A program made the translations under genes and the position numbers. Below are positions 16,510 to 26,105 of a DNA stretch of 64,000 nucleotides, piece after piece. The notes below the pieces were generated by a model. The model was not told where the DNA came from. It made no database searches and worked only from the letters and a program-made list of their open reading frames with translations. Position 1 is the stretch's first letter, and every line of letters begins with the position of its first letter. The stretch lies in the NCBI RefSeq assembly GCF_021343995.1, contig NZ_JAJTTE010000033.1:21444-85443 (forward strand), written 5' to 3'. The stretch comes from Pseudonocardia terrae (GTDB taxonomy: Bacteria > Actinomycetota > Actinomycetes > Mycobacteriales > Pseudonocardiaceae).

Positions 16510-16544
16510 GACGCACCGGACCCGGAAATCGGGCCCGGTGCGTC
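16510..16544. terminator. bidirectional hairpin terminator
   Basis: GACGCACCGGACCCG pairs with CGGGCCCGGTGCGTC (one mismatch) around GAAAT. It lies between the convergent sigma-factor and His-rich-protein genes. Confidence 0.8.
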
Positions 16545-16573
16545 ATCCCCGGTTGGACGCTGAGCTCAGCGAG

Positions 16574-16936
16574 TCAGCTCTGGCGCAGGCTCGCGATGTC
16601 GCCGGCGTCGCAGGAGGCGGCCTGCGGGGCGTCGTGGGCGACGGAAGGGCCGCTCAGGAGACCCAGCACACCGCTGACGGCGGCGGTCACGTCGACGTTC
16701 GGGCAGACGTTGACGTTCTTCAGCACGTCGGCGTTGTTCAGGGCGTTCACCGCGACCAGGCCGTTCGCGGAGGAGGGGCCGTCGTCGCTGATCGCGCCGA
16801 TGTTCTTGATGTCGCGGTCGGACTGGTGGTGACCGCCGTGGTGGTCGTGGCCCATGTCACCGGCGAACGCGAGCGGGGACACCGCAACGATGCTCGCAGC
16901 GACGCCGACGGTGACGATCCCAGCCTTCTTCAGCAC
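16574..16936 (-). CDS. small secreted His-rich protein
   Basis: A 120-residue protein beginning MLKKAGIVTVGVAASIVAVS, a Sec signal peptide with likely cleavage after AFA. The mature protein starts with a metal-ligand-rich GDMGHDHHGGHHQSD stretch, followed by Asn/Val-rich NGLVAVNALNNADVLKNV and two cysteines (NVCPNVDV and AASCDAGD) that could form a disulfide. Similar NV(C/G)PNV patterns occur in actinobacterial surface proteins related to chaplins and rodlins, but homology is not established. The His stretch suggests metal binding. The GTG at 16936 follows AGGAG at 7 bp. Confidence 0.7.
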   Translation of the reverse strand: MLKKAGIVTVGVAASIVAVSPLAFAGDMGHDHHGGHHQSDRDIKNIGAISDDGPSSANGLVAVNALNNADVLKNVNVCPNVDVTAAVSGVLGLLSGPSVAHDAPQAASCDAGDIASLRQS

Positions 16937-17313
16937 AGTGGTTCTCCTGTTACGTACGGGGATCCGGTTCGTGGACCCATCGTGTTTCAGCGTGTGACTT
17001 GGGGAGCCCCGCTGATGACGGAAAAGCTATCCGCACCCCGACCGAACTACCGAGCCATCTACCACCATCGTGTGTATGGCATTACTTTAGGTAAGGATAT
17101 TGGTCTCTTCGGGCATGATCAGCGGCGGATGTCAACCCCGTCCATCCGAAAGCAGTCACTCTTTGCAGTGAATCATGACCCGTTCAGCCGCATAACCTTT
17201 GCCCCTGTCACTCTTGGTGACGAGAGTATCCCGACACGGGGATGGCGGCGCCACGATCGGGCACGCTTCCCGAATCCCGAACCCGCGGATCGGGCCAGCC
17301 GGAGGAGCGGCTG
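16937..17313. other. AT-richer divergent intergenic region
   Basis: No gene is recognised in this 377-bp region. The part around 17030-17190 is visibly poorer in G+C than its surroundings (TTACTTTAGGTAAGGATATT at 17081-17100). It probably holds the promoters of the divergent His-rich and GT39 genes. Confidence 0.4.
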
Positions 17314-18798
17314 ATGGTCGACACACCGTCACCGAATGCGACGGAGGGCCGTGCGGTGCAGCCCTCCTTCGCCCGTGGCCCTGTGGTGGCGGTCGCCGCG
17401 CTGCTCGTCCTCGTCCTGCTGCTCGCGGCGGGCGGCTACGGCTACCACCGCGACGAGCTCTACTTCCTCGCCGCGGGCCGGCACCTGGCCTGGGGGTACG
17501 TGGACCAGGGCCCGCTCACGCCGTTGTTCGCACGGATCGCCACGGCGGTCGCGGGCGACTCCCTGGTGGGACTGCGGGTCCTGCCCGCGCTCTTCACGGG
17601 CATGCTCGTGATCGTCACGGCCCTGCTGACCCGGGAGTTCGGCGGTCGACGAGGGGCGCAGACCCTGGCGGCCGCCTGCGCCGCGGTGTCGGCGATCGTG
17701 CTGCAGACCGGCCACCTGCTGTCCACGACCACGTTCGACCTGCTCGTGTGGGCCGTGGTCGCGTGGCTCACGGCGCGGGCGCTGCGCAGGGGCGGCCCCC
17801 GGTGGCTCCTGGTCGGGCTCGCCGCCGGGATCGGCCTGCAGAACAAGATGCTCGTGGCCTTCCTGCTGCTCGGCCTGCTCGTCGGGCTGGTGGTGGTCGG
17901 GCCGCGGCGACCGCTGCGCGATCCGTGGATGTGGGGTGCGGGCCTGCTCGCCGCCGCCCTGTGGGCGCCCTACCTGGCATGGCAGGCGGCGCACGGGTGG
18001 CCGCAGGTGGAGCTGTCGGGATCGATCGCGACCGGCGGGTCCACCTCCAGCGAGCCCTGGTGGCTCGTCGTGCCCTTCCAGTTGGTGCTGGTCTCGCCGC
18101 TCCTGGTGCCGGTGTGGGTGGCCGGGCTGGTCACGCTCTGGCGCAGCCGGACGTATCGGCTCTTCCCCGTCGCGTACGCCCTGCTGGCGGTGCTGTTCAC
18201 GGCCACGGGCGGCAAGCCGTACTACCTGGGCGGGCTGTACCCCGTGCTGCTGGCCGCGGGGGCGGAACCGGTGCTGCGCTGGGTGCGGGCCGGGCGTGGG
18301 CAGGCCGCGCTCCTCGGCGGCGCCCTCGTCCTCACCGCCGCGATCAACGCCACCTTGATGCTCCCCGTCGTCCCCGTCGCACAGCTGAAGGACACCCCGG
18401 TCACGTCCGTGGTGCCCGACGTCGGCGAGACCGTGGGCTGGCCGGAGTTCGCCGCGACGGTCGCCGGGGTCGTCGCCGCGCAGCCGCCCGGTACCGTCGT
18501 CCTCACCGCGAACTACGGCGAGGCCGGCGCCGTGCAGCGGTCGGCGCCGGGAATCCCGGTCGTCAGCGGCCACAACTCCTACGCCGACTGGGGCACACCG
18601 CCCGACACGGCCACCGCCGTCGTCGTCGGCTACCCGCGGGCGCTCCTCCGGCAGTGGTGCGGCTCGCTCGAGCAGGCCGCGGTGATCGACGACGGCGTCG
18701 GGCTCGACAACCAGGAGCAGGGCCGGCCCGTGTGGGTGTGCCGGAACCCGGTCGCGAGCTGGACCGCGCTCTGGCCCCGGATCCGACACATCGGGTGA
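17314..18798 (+). CDS. GT39-like membrane glycosyltransferase
   Basis: A 494-residue polytopic protein with about ten hydrophobic segments between 22 and 360, and a soluble C-terminal domain (about 365-494). The first extracytoplasmic loop has YHRDELYF (D47-E48), the acidic motif that follows helix 1 in the PMT/ArnT (GT39, GT-C) superfamily, then GRHLAWGYVDQGPLTP. Such enzymes transfer sugars from polyprenyl-phosphate donors to proteins or lipids on the outer face of the membrane. The acceptor cannot be deduced. The ATG at 17314 follows GGAGGAG. There is no polyprenol synthase nearby. Confidence 0.85.
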   Translation: MVDTPSPNATEGRAVQPSFARGPVVAVAALLVLVLLLAAGGYGYHRDELYFLAAGRHLAWGYVDQGPLTPLFARIATAVAGDSLVGLRVLPALFTGMLVIVTALLTREFGGRRGAQTLAAACAAVSAIVLQTGHLLSTTTFDLLVWAVVAWLTARALRRGGPRWLLVGLAAGIGLQNKMLVAFLLLGLLVGLVVVGPRRPLRDPWMWGAGLLAAALWAPYLAWQAAHGWPQVELSGSIATGGSTSSEPWWLVVPFQLVLVSPLLVPVWVAGLVTLWRSRTYRLFPVAYALLAVLFTATGGKPYYLGGLYPVLLAAGAEPVLRWVRAGRGQAALLGGALVLTAAINATLMLPVVPVAQLKDTPVTSVVPDVGETVGWPEFAATVAGVVAAQPPGTVVLTANYGEAGAVQRSAPGIPVVSGHNSYADWGTPPDTATAVVVGYPRALLRQWCGSLEQAAVIDDGVGLDNQEQGRPVWVCRNPVASWTALWPRIRHIG

Positions 18799-19015
18799 TC
18801 CCGTGGCTGCTCGTGGATCCGCCCGTCCCGCTGCCGCTGCTGCACGCCGAGGCCGTCTGCCGAATCACCGCCGGCCTCCCCCAACCGCGTCGCCGGCAAC
18901 GGAGACCCGGGCGGAAATGTCCGGACACGCCGCGGTCGGCGCGGCACACTGAGGGCCATGACGGCGTCGGCGCGCTCGGCGCCTTCCCCTGCTGACGATC
19001 CCCGCCGGCCGGATC

Positions 19016-19612
19016 GTGCTGCGCGACGAGGGCAGCCGCACGACCTGGCAGGTGGACATCTCGGCGTTCCGGCTCGCGCCCGTCCCGGTGACCGCCGGGG
19101 AGTTCCACGGCGGCGACAGCCGGCTGCCGGTCACCGAGGTCTCCTGGTTCGACGCGCTGCGCTTCTGTACCACGCGGTCGGCGGAGGAGGGTCTCCGACC
19201 CTGCTACACCCTCGGTGAGGACCCCGACGGCCTCGGCATCGGGTGGGACCGGGCGGCCGACGGCTACCGGCTGCCCACCGAGGCCGAGTGGGAGTTCGCC
19301 TGCAGGGCGGGCAGCACCGACGTCCGGCCCGGCGAGCTCGACGAGATCGCCTGGTATCGCGGCAACTCCGGGGGCCGGCCGCACGAGGTCGGCACCCGCG
19401 CCCCGAACGCCTGGGGCCTGCACGACACGATCGGCAACGTCCGGGAGTGGTGCTGGGACCGCTTCGACACCCGGGTCTACGGGCCGTACCGGGTCTTCCG
19501 GGGCGGCGGATGGTTCGACCCGCCGCGAGCGTGCCGCGCCTCCTGCCGACGCAAGAGCCACCCCACTCTGACAATCGACGACCTCGGCTTCCGCCTCGCC
19601 CGCTCCGTTTGA
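19016..19612 (+). CDS. SUMF1-fold protein (FGE/EgtB-like), N-terminus uncertain
   Basis: A protein of about 198 residues from the GTG at 19016. It shows the FGE-sulfatase fold: PVPVTAGEF, LPVTEVSWFDALRFC, YRLPTEAEWEFACRAGS, NAWGLHDTIGNVREWCWDRF and FRGGGWFD...LGFRLARS. The cysteine pair that binds copper in genuine formylglycine-generating enzymes is missing (GGGWFD replaces GGSxxC), so sulfatase activation is unlikely. Family homology appears to continue upstream of 19016 (LLTIPAGRIVL), but the only ATG with a Shine-Dalgarno, at 18958 (GAGGGCC-ATG), is in another frame. A one-base insertion or an assembly error between 18958 and 19000 would join them. Confidence 0.65.
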   Translation: MLRDEGSRTTWQVDISAFRLAPVPVTAGEFHGGDSRLPVTEVSWFDALRFCTTRSAEEGLRPCYTLGEDPDGLGIGWDRAADGYRLPTEAEWEFACRAGSTDVRPGELDEIAWYRGNSGGRPHEVGTRAPNAWGLHDTIGNVREWCWDRFDTRVYGPYRVFRGGGWFDPPRACRASCRRKSHPTLTIDDLGFRLARSV

Positions 19613-19732
19613 TCGCTGCGGAGCACCTGGCCGTGGGCGCGCTGGGCGACGAAGATCACCGATCGTGGACGACGCGGGTCGATTCCCGACCGTCCCCGTC
19701 CACGGCCCGTGATCATGCAGGGCGGGCGGTCG

Positions 19733-19765
19733 AAAAGAGGAACGGCCCGCGCGGGACGCGGGCCG
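19733..19765 (-). terminator. terminator of the tRNA cluster
   Basis: CGGCCCGCG pairs with CGCGGGCCG (9 bp) around CGGGA. On the minus strand the stem is followed by TTCCTCTTTT. It lies 12 bp beyond the tRNA-Phe 3' end. Confidence 0.75.
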
Positions 19766-19776
19766 GTGAGAAGGTG

Positions 19777-19850
19777 TGGCCAGGGGCGGGGTCGAACCGC
19801 CGACCTTCCGCTTTTCAGGCGGACGCTCGTACCAACTGAGCTACCTGGCC
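19777..19850 (-). tRNA. tRNA-Phe (GAA)
   Basis: A 74-nt cloverleaf on the minus strand: acceptor GGCCAGG/CCTGGCC, discriminator A, D-arm GCTCAGTTGGTACGAGC, anticodon loop CTGAAAA (GAA), T-arm GGTTCGACC. CCA is not encoded. Confidence 0.95.
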
Positions 19851-19879
19851 CTGGCTCCGAGGGGAACCGGATGGTGAAG

Positions 19880-19953
19880 CGACCCAGACGGGACTCGAAC
19901 CCGCGACCTTCGCCGTGACAGGGCGACGCGCTAACCAACTGCGCCACTGGGCC
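19880..19953 (-). tRNA. tRNA-Asp (GTC)
   Basis: A 74-nt cloverleaf on the minus strand: acceptor GGCCCAG/CTGGGTC with one G-U pair, discriminator G as expected for Asp, anticodon loop CTGTCAC (GTC), T-loop GGTTCGAGTC. CCA is not encoded. Confidence 0.95.
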
Positions 19954-19971
19954 TTGCTTATGGACTTACCG

Positions 19972-20044
19972 TACCCCCAACGGGATTCGAACCCGCGCTG
20001 CCGCCTTGAAAGGGCGGAGTCCTAGGCCGCTAGACGATGGGGGC
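19972..20044 (-). tRNA. tRNA-Glu (TTC)
   Basis: A 73-nt cloverleaf on the minus strand: acceptor GCCCCCA/TGGGGGT, anticodon loop CTTTCAA (TTC), T-arm GGGTTCGAATCCC. It is the first of three tRNAs in the probable Glu-Asp-Phe transcript. CCA is not encoded. Confidence 0.95.
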
Positions 20045-20231
20045 TCGGACCGCCGGAGCGATCCTCGACCTCCAACGGCTGTCCGTTGGGAGCGAGGAAA
20101 GCATATGACACGCCCCGGCGCCGACCCAAATCGCCCCCCTCTTACCGCGTTCCCGCTGGTCACACCCGGTGCGAGAGCGCCGAACGGGCCTGTTCGGCCC
20201 GGTCGGCGACGTTTGTGACCTGCGGTACACC

Positions 20232-20489
20232 TCAGCGGCAGACTGGCGGCGGCAGATCGGGATTGGCGGAGACCAGGCCGAGCATGTCCAGCAGCAGCCG
20301 GAGGTCGTCCGGGTCCTGCGAGTTCTCGGCGACGACGAGCCGGGCGCGCTGCACCTCGTCGTCGGAGACCCGGTAGGCGTCGGCCGCGCTGCGCGGACCC
20401 GGGATCGCCCCGGAGGCCCGGTCCTCCCCGCCGGCGACCCCGTTCGCGAGTCCGTTGGCACTGCCCCGCACGCTGTCGATCCCGCTCAA
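20232..20489 (-). CDS. small conserved hypothetical protein
   Basis: An 85-residue protein if started at the TTG at 20489, which follows GGAGAG at 6 bp; no ATG or GTG gives a better start. The first half is Gly/Ser/Ala-rich and probably disordered. The C-terminal half (AYRVSDDEVQRARLVVAENS, then QDPDDLRLLLDMLGL) is charged, helical and looks like a conserved actinobacterial tail. No signal peptide or known domain is visible. It lies upstream of the tRNA cluster in the same direction, with about 190 bp in between. Confidence 0.55.
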   Translation of the reverse strand: MSGIDSVRGSANGLANGVAGGEDRASGAIPGPRSAADAYRVSDDEVQRARLVVAENSQDPDDLRLLLDMLGLVSANPDLPPPVCR

Positions 20490-20749
20490 CGACGTCTCTC
20501 CTTCGGTCGCGACCCCTGGCGACCCGGGGCGGCCCGCGGGCGGAGACGGGCACGGCGGAACCCACGAGCACCGATCCCCCGACCGGCGTCGCGCCCCGTG
20601 ACCGGCGAACACCCTGCGGCCACCCCCGTGGCCGTGGCCGGAACGTTACCCATCCGAGACCCTCCCCGCATGCCCCTTCCCGGGTGAGGACGACGACGGT
20701 GCGTCACACGATCACCACAATGCGACATCCGGAGCCGCCCGCGCCGGCG

Positions 20750-20764
20750 TACCCCCTCGGGGTA
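20750..20764. promoter_or_regulatory. CsoR operator overlapping the csoR promoter
   Basis: TACCCC-CTC-GGGGTA is a perfect inverted repeat of the type bound by CsoR repressors. It overlaps a TATGCT -10-like element (20763-20768) and lies 47 bp before the csoR start. Confidence 0.75.
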
Positions 20765-20811
20765 TGCTCGTCCCCGAGAGCGACACCACGGGCGACCCAG
20801 GGAGGAACGCG

Positions 20812-21093
20812 ATGCCCGGTTATTCCGGCGCCCGCGAGGCCCATCTCCGGCGGCTCCGCCGCATCGAGGGCCAGATCCGCGGCCTGCAACGCATGGTGGA
20901 CGACGACGTGTACTGCATCGACGTGCTCACCCAGGTCTCCGCGGCGACCCGGGCGCTGCAGTCGTTCGCTCTCGAGCTGCTCTCCGAGCACATGGCGGGC
21001 TGCGTCGTGGACGCGGCCCGCAACGATCCCGACGAGGGCGCGGCGAAGGTGAAGGAAGCCGCCGACGCCATCGCCCGTCTCGTCAAGTCCTGA
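20812..21093 (+). CDS. csoR: copper-sensing repressor CsoR
   Basis: A 93-residue all-helical protein of the DUF156/CsoR family. The Cu(I) ligands C35 (VYCIDVL), H60 and C64 (EHMAGC) are all present, as is the RRIEGQIRGLQRM helix used for DNA binding. CsoR tetramers repress copper-export genes and leave the DNA when Cu(I) binds. The ATG at 20812 follows GGAGG; an in-frame upstream start at 20764 would lie inside the operator. It is followed 44 bp later by the chaperone gene. Confidence in copper rather than another metal is good, because the complete C-H-C set occurs next to CopZ. Confidence 0.93.
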   Translation: MPGYSGAREAHLRRLRRIEGQIRGLQRMVDDDVYCIDVLTQVSAATRALQSFALELLSEHMAGCVVDAARNDPDEGAAKVKEAADAIARLVKS

Positions 21094-21137
21094 CCGTCCC
21101 CGCCCATCCGTCCGTACGAGAGGGAGGCTCCCCACCC

Positions 21138-21356
21138 ATGAGCGTCGAGACCCCGTTCCGCACCACCGTCACGGTCGTCGGCATGACCTGCGGGCACTGC
21201 ACCACCTCGGTCCAGGAGGAGGTCGGCGAGGTCGCCGGCGTCCGCTCGGTCGACGTCGACCTGGCCAGCGGCGCCGTCACGATCACCGCGGACCGCGAGA
21301 TCGGCCGCGAGGAGATCGAGGCCGCGGTCGTCGAGGCCGGCTACTCCCTCGCCTGA
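21138..21356 (+). CDS. copZ: copper chaperone CopZ (HMA domain)
   Basis: A 72-residue ferredoxin-like heavy-metal-associated domain with the GMTCGHC motif (C18, C21), then ADREIGREEIEAAVVEAGY. It carries Cu(I) in the cytosol to an exporting P-type ATPase or to CsoR. The ATG at 21138 has GAGAGGGAGG upstream. No CopA ATPase follows; a strong terminator stands 10 bp beyond the stop, so the ATPase must be encoded elsewhere. Confidence 0.93.
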   Translation: MSVETPFRTTVTVVGMTCGHCTTSVQEEVGEVAGVRSVDVDLASGAVTITADREIGREEIEAAVVEAGYSLA

Positions 21357-21365
21357 TTCGCGCGT

Positions 21366-21400
21366 CACGAACGGCACCCCGACCGGGGGTGCCGTTCGTG
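21366..21400 (+). terminator. terminator of the csoR-copZ operon
   Basis: CACGAACGGCACCCC pairs with GGGGTGCCGTTCGTG around GACCG; the stem is 15 bp. Confidence 0.85.
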
Positions 21401-21422
21401 CGTCCGGGTGACGGCGCGCCGC

Positions 21423-21428
21423 TACGCT
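21423..21428 (+). promoter_or_regulatory. -10 box of a probable leaderless transcript
   Basis: TACGCT ends 6 bases before the ATG at 21435; there is no Shine-Dalgarno. Confidence 0.45.
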
Positions 21429-21434
21429 CCCCGC

Positions 21435-21809
21435 ATGGCCGGCTTCCGGGACCGACGCCCGTCGCGCCACGGCGCGCCCGCCCGCAGGGCCCCCGGGCCC
21501 GAGCTGGAGCAGCACGATCCGGAGCTCGACTCCTACCTGGCGGCCCTCGCGCCGGGCGCCGAACCCGGCGCGACCGAGACGACCGGCCGGTTCGGCAGCG
21601 CCCAGGTCTTCCAGCTGCGGCTGCCGGCGCTGCGCATCGAGCAGCTCCGCCGGGTGGCCGAGGAACGCGGGACCTCGCCGGGCGCGCTGGCCACGGAGTG
21701 GGTGCTCGAACGGCTGGCGCAGGAGGACGCCCCGACCGGGCCGATGCCCGTCACCGCAGCCGAGGCGGGTCGACGGGCGCAGCTGCGCCTGCGCCTCAGG
21801 CGGCAGTAG
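21435..21809 (+). CDS. hypothetical protein with ribbon-helix-helix-like domain
   Basis: A 124-residue protein. The first 55 residues are Arg/Pro-rich and disordered. Residues about 60-95 (AQVFQLRLPALRIEQLRRVA, then EERGTSPGALATEWVLERL) have the strand-helix-helix pattern of CopG/Arc-type DNA-binding proteins or RHH antitoxins. The C-terminal tail is basic. No toxin gene lies next to it; the convergent neighbour is an SGNH hydrolase 6 bp away. The start is backed by a TACGCT box 6 bases before the ATG. Confidence 0.6.
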   Translation: MAGFRDRRPSRHGAPARRAPGPELEQHDPELDSYLAALAPGAEPGATETTGRFGSAQVFQLRLPALRIEQLRRVAEERGTSPGALATEWVLERLAQEDAPTGPMPVTAAEAGRRAQLRLRLRRQ

Positions 21810-21815
21810 CGGGCG

Positions 21816-23126
21816 TCATCGTGGCGCCGAGACCAGCACCTTCGCGGCGTCGCCGTCGGCCAGGCACGGGCTCCCGGTGAGCCGCGTGGGGTCGACAGCC
21901 ATGGCCAGCGCCCGGTAGCCCGCCGCCGAGAGGTGCAGGCCGTCGCCGGAGTCGAACGCCGGCGCCAGCCGGGCGGCGTCGGCCGGGTCGGCCACCGCGG
22001 TGGCGAAGTCGAACACGCCGTCGGCGTGCGCCGGCCCCTCGGTACGGATCCACCGGTTGACCGCCTCCCGCTGCTCCACGGCGAAGGGCGTGCCGTGCGC
22101 GCCGGCGGTCGAGGGCGTGATCGTGGTCAGGAAGACCCGCCGGCCGTCCGCCCGGACCCGGTCGGCGTAGTCGACCAGGCCGGCGACGATCTCGCCGGCG
22201 TCCCGGCCGGCGGCGAGGTCGTTGGTCCCGATGTGGAGGACGACGTCGGCAGCGCCCGGCACCGAGGCGACGTCGTCGGCGTAGCGGGCCGCCGGGGCCT
22301 CCCCGGTCCCACCGCCGAGCAGCTGGTTCGCCGAGATCCCCGCGTTGAGCACGGGCATGGCGAGCCCGCCGGTGAGCCGCCCGGCCAGCGCGTCGGACCA
22401 GCGGTCGTCCCGGTCGGGGTCGCTGGCGACGCCGTCGGTGATCGATTCGCCGACCAGGACCACGGCGTTCTCGGCGCGCGGAGCCAGGACGTCGACCCCG
22501 GTGAGCACGAACCAGGACGAGACCGCCCGGGTGAACGGGCCGGGGGCGACCGAGTCGGCGACGTCGCCCGGCGTGGAGACGTACGAGGTCTGCAGGGCGA
22601 CGGGGTGCACCGCGACCCGGTCCGGCTCCTGCGGCAGGAAGAGACTGATCGCGAGGGGGGTGCCGCGCTGGGCGACGAACGCCAGCGGATCGCTGGTGAG
22701 GTCCTGCCCGGGCGGCACGACGGCGGTCGGTGCGCCGGCGAACAGCACCGGCCGGGCGGTGCCGGGCACGAGCGCAGCGCCGGAACCCGCCACGGCCGCC
22801 GACGCCGCGTCGATCCGCAGGGGCTGCGTGCCGAACCGGTTGGAGACCCGGATCCGCAGCTCCGAGCCGGTGGCCTGGGGCCGCAGCAGCATCCGCAGCG
22901 TCCGTCCGCCCAGGTCGAAGGCCTGCCCGGCCTGGGGGCTGGTCCGCCACGCCGCCACCCACGCGGGACCGCACGGCGCGGGCGAGGCCCCGTCCTCGGC
23001 ACCCGACGCACCCGTCGACCCGAACGGGAGCAGCGCGACGGCCAGGCCGAGCACGGCCGCGGCCGCCACCAGGCCCGCCGCGAGTCCCCGGCCACCCCGG
23101 AACCGGTGCAGAGCGTCCACCCACAC
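21816..23126 (-). CDS. secreted SGNH/GDSL-family hydrolase
   Basis: A 436-residue protein. A hydrophobic N-terminal segment (about 14-36, LAAGLVAAAAVLGLAVALLP) acts as signal peptide or anchor. An N-terminal beta-rich domain (55-210) precedes the SGNH catalytic domain: block I VVLVGESITDG with the Ser nucleophile, block II NAGISANQLLG, block III HIGTNDLAAG, and block V GDGLHLSAAG with the catalytic Asp/His. Members hydrolyse esters of lipids or polysaccharide acetyl groups outside the cell. Block I has Glu instead of the usual Asp (GESITDG for GDSITDG). The start could be the GTG at 23126 or at 23120; GAAGGGG lies just upstream. Confidence 0.88.
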   Translation of the reverse strand: MWVDALHRFRGGRGLAAGLVAAAAVLGLAVALLPFGSTGASGAEDGASPAPCGPAWVAAWRTSPQAGQAFDLGGRTLRMLLRPQATGSELRIRVSNRFGTQPLRIDAASAAVAGSGAALVPGTARPVLFAGAPTAVVPPGQDLTSDPLAFVAQRGTPLAISLFLPQEPDRVAVHPVALQTSYVSTPGDVADSVAPGPFTRAVSSWFVLTGVDVLAPRAENAVVLVGESITDGVASDPDRDDRWSDALAGRLTGGLAMPVLNAGISANQLLGGGTGEAPAARYADDVASVPGAADVVLHIGTNDLAAGRDAGEIVAGLVDYADRVRADGRRVFLTTITPSTAGAHGTPFAVEQREAVNRWIRTEGPAHADGVFDFATAVADPADAARLAPAFDSGDGLHLSAAGYRALAMAVDPTRLTGSPCLADGDAAKVLVSAPR

Positions 23127-23364
23127 CCCTTCGCCGACGGCGGACCAACCCGACCGGGTCGTGCCGGCGGGGCGAGATCCTCACTCGAACGAACGATCCC
23201 GCCCGCCGCTCGGCCTATCGGCCATCCGAGTGGTGACGTTACGTGGACCACTCATGACGGACCGTCGCCTCACCGATCGGCCAGTTCGGCGCCCCACACG
23301 GGGCCGGTTCGCCCTAGGGTCAGGGGCCGGGAAGTGCGAGGACGTTCGGATTCGGGAGGCCGTT

Positions 23365-25254
<1,890 letters not shown>

Positions 25255-25370
25255 CGGCGACGCATACCAAAGATGGATGAGACGTGGTAATGCGGAGGTA
25301 ACCCTCTCGCGATAGGTGGGTCGGCCGTCGAGAAGCCCCGGCGGCCGGGCCCCCTTCCGAGAGGACACCG

Positions 25371-26105
25371 ATGCCCACTCGTGCCCCCGCACGTCCGCTG
25401 ATCCGTACCGCCGCGCTGCTCGCGTCCGTCTCCGCCGCGCTGCTGTTCGGCGCCACCGCGCCCGCGATGGCGGCCACGGTCACCTGCAGTGACTTCACCT
25501 ACGAGGAGGACGCCCAGGCCGCGCTCCCACTGAACCCGGGTCTCGACGGCAACCACGACGGCAAGGCCTGCGAGTCACTGCCGGGCCGCGGCACGACCAC
25601 GCCGACCACGACCCCGAAGCCCACGCCGACCACCACGACCAAGCCCCCGAAGCCGACGCCCTCGCCCACCACGCCCCCGTCGCACGACGACCACGGCACC
25701 GGCGACGGCAACGGCAGCGGCAGTGGCAGTGGCCGCGACGACCACGGCGGCAAGGACGACAACGGCAACCGCGACGACCACCACGACGGCGGGTGGCAGG
25801 ACCGCGACGACCACGGCGACGGCAACCACGACGACGCCGCCACGGACGTCACCACGGACGACGATCCGACCACCGTCGAGGAGGCCGCGGACGACACCGC
25901 CGTGGTGACCGGCGATCGCGACTGCGCCGACTTCGCCACCCAGGCCGCGGCCCAGGCCGTGCTGCTGGCCGACCTCTCCGACCCCGAGCGGCTCGACGCC
26001 GACTCCGACGGCATCGCCTGCGAGGACCACTTCGGCACCGAGGGCCGCCAGGTCGCGGTCCACCCGGTCGGCGGCGTCGCGACGGGCGGGGCCGGCCTCC
26101 GATGA
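25371..26105 (+). CDS. secreted protein with two Excalibur calcium-binding domains
   Basis: A 244-residue protein with a signal peptide cleaved near AMA-ATV. Two Excalibur repeats are visible: CSDFTYEEDAQAAL...DGNHDGKACE (about 40-65) and DCADFATQAAAQAVL...DADSDGIACE (about 180-213), each with a conserved Cys pair and a DxDxDGxxCE calcium loop. Between them lie a Pro/Thr spacer and a long Asp/His/Gly-rich segment with DDHGDGNHDD-type repeats that could bind further metal. The protein ends QVAVHPVGGVATGGAGLR without a membrane helix or LPXTG. It is immediately followed by a sortase gene (ATGA overlap), so it is the obvious candidate substrate. Confidence 0.82.
   Translation: MPTRAPARPLIRTAALLASVSAALLFGATAPAMAATVTCSDFTYEEDAQAALPLNPGLDGNHDGKACESLPGRGTTTPTTTPKPTPTTTTKPPKPTPSPTTPPSHDDHGTGDGNGSGSGSGRDDHGGKDDNGNRDDHHDGGWQDRDDHGDGNHDDAATDVTTDDDPTTVEEAADDTAVVTGDRDCADFATQAAAQAVLLADLSDPERLDADSDGIACEDHFGTEGRQVAVHPVGGVATGGAGLR

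Noticed and set aside
19777..20044. tRNA cluster as attachment site of an integrated element
   Set aside because: No integrase gene or direct repeat of a tRNA 3' end was seen on either side.
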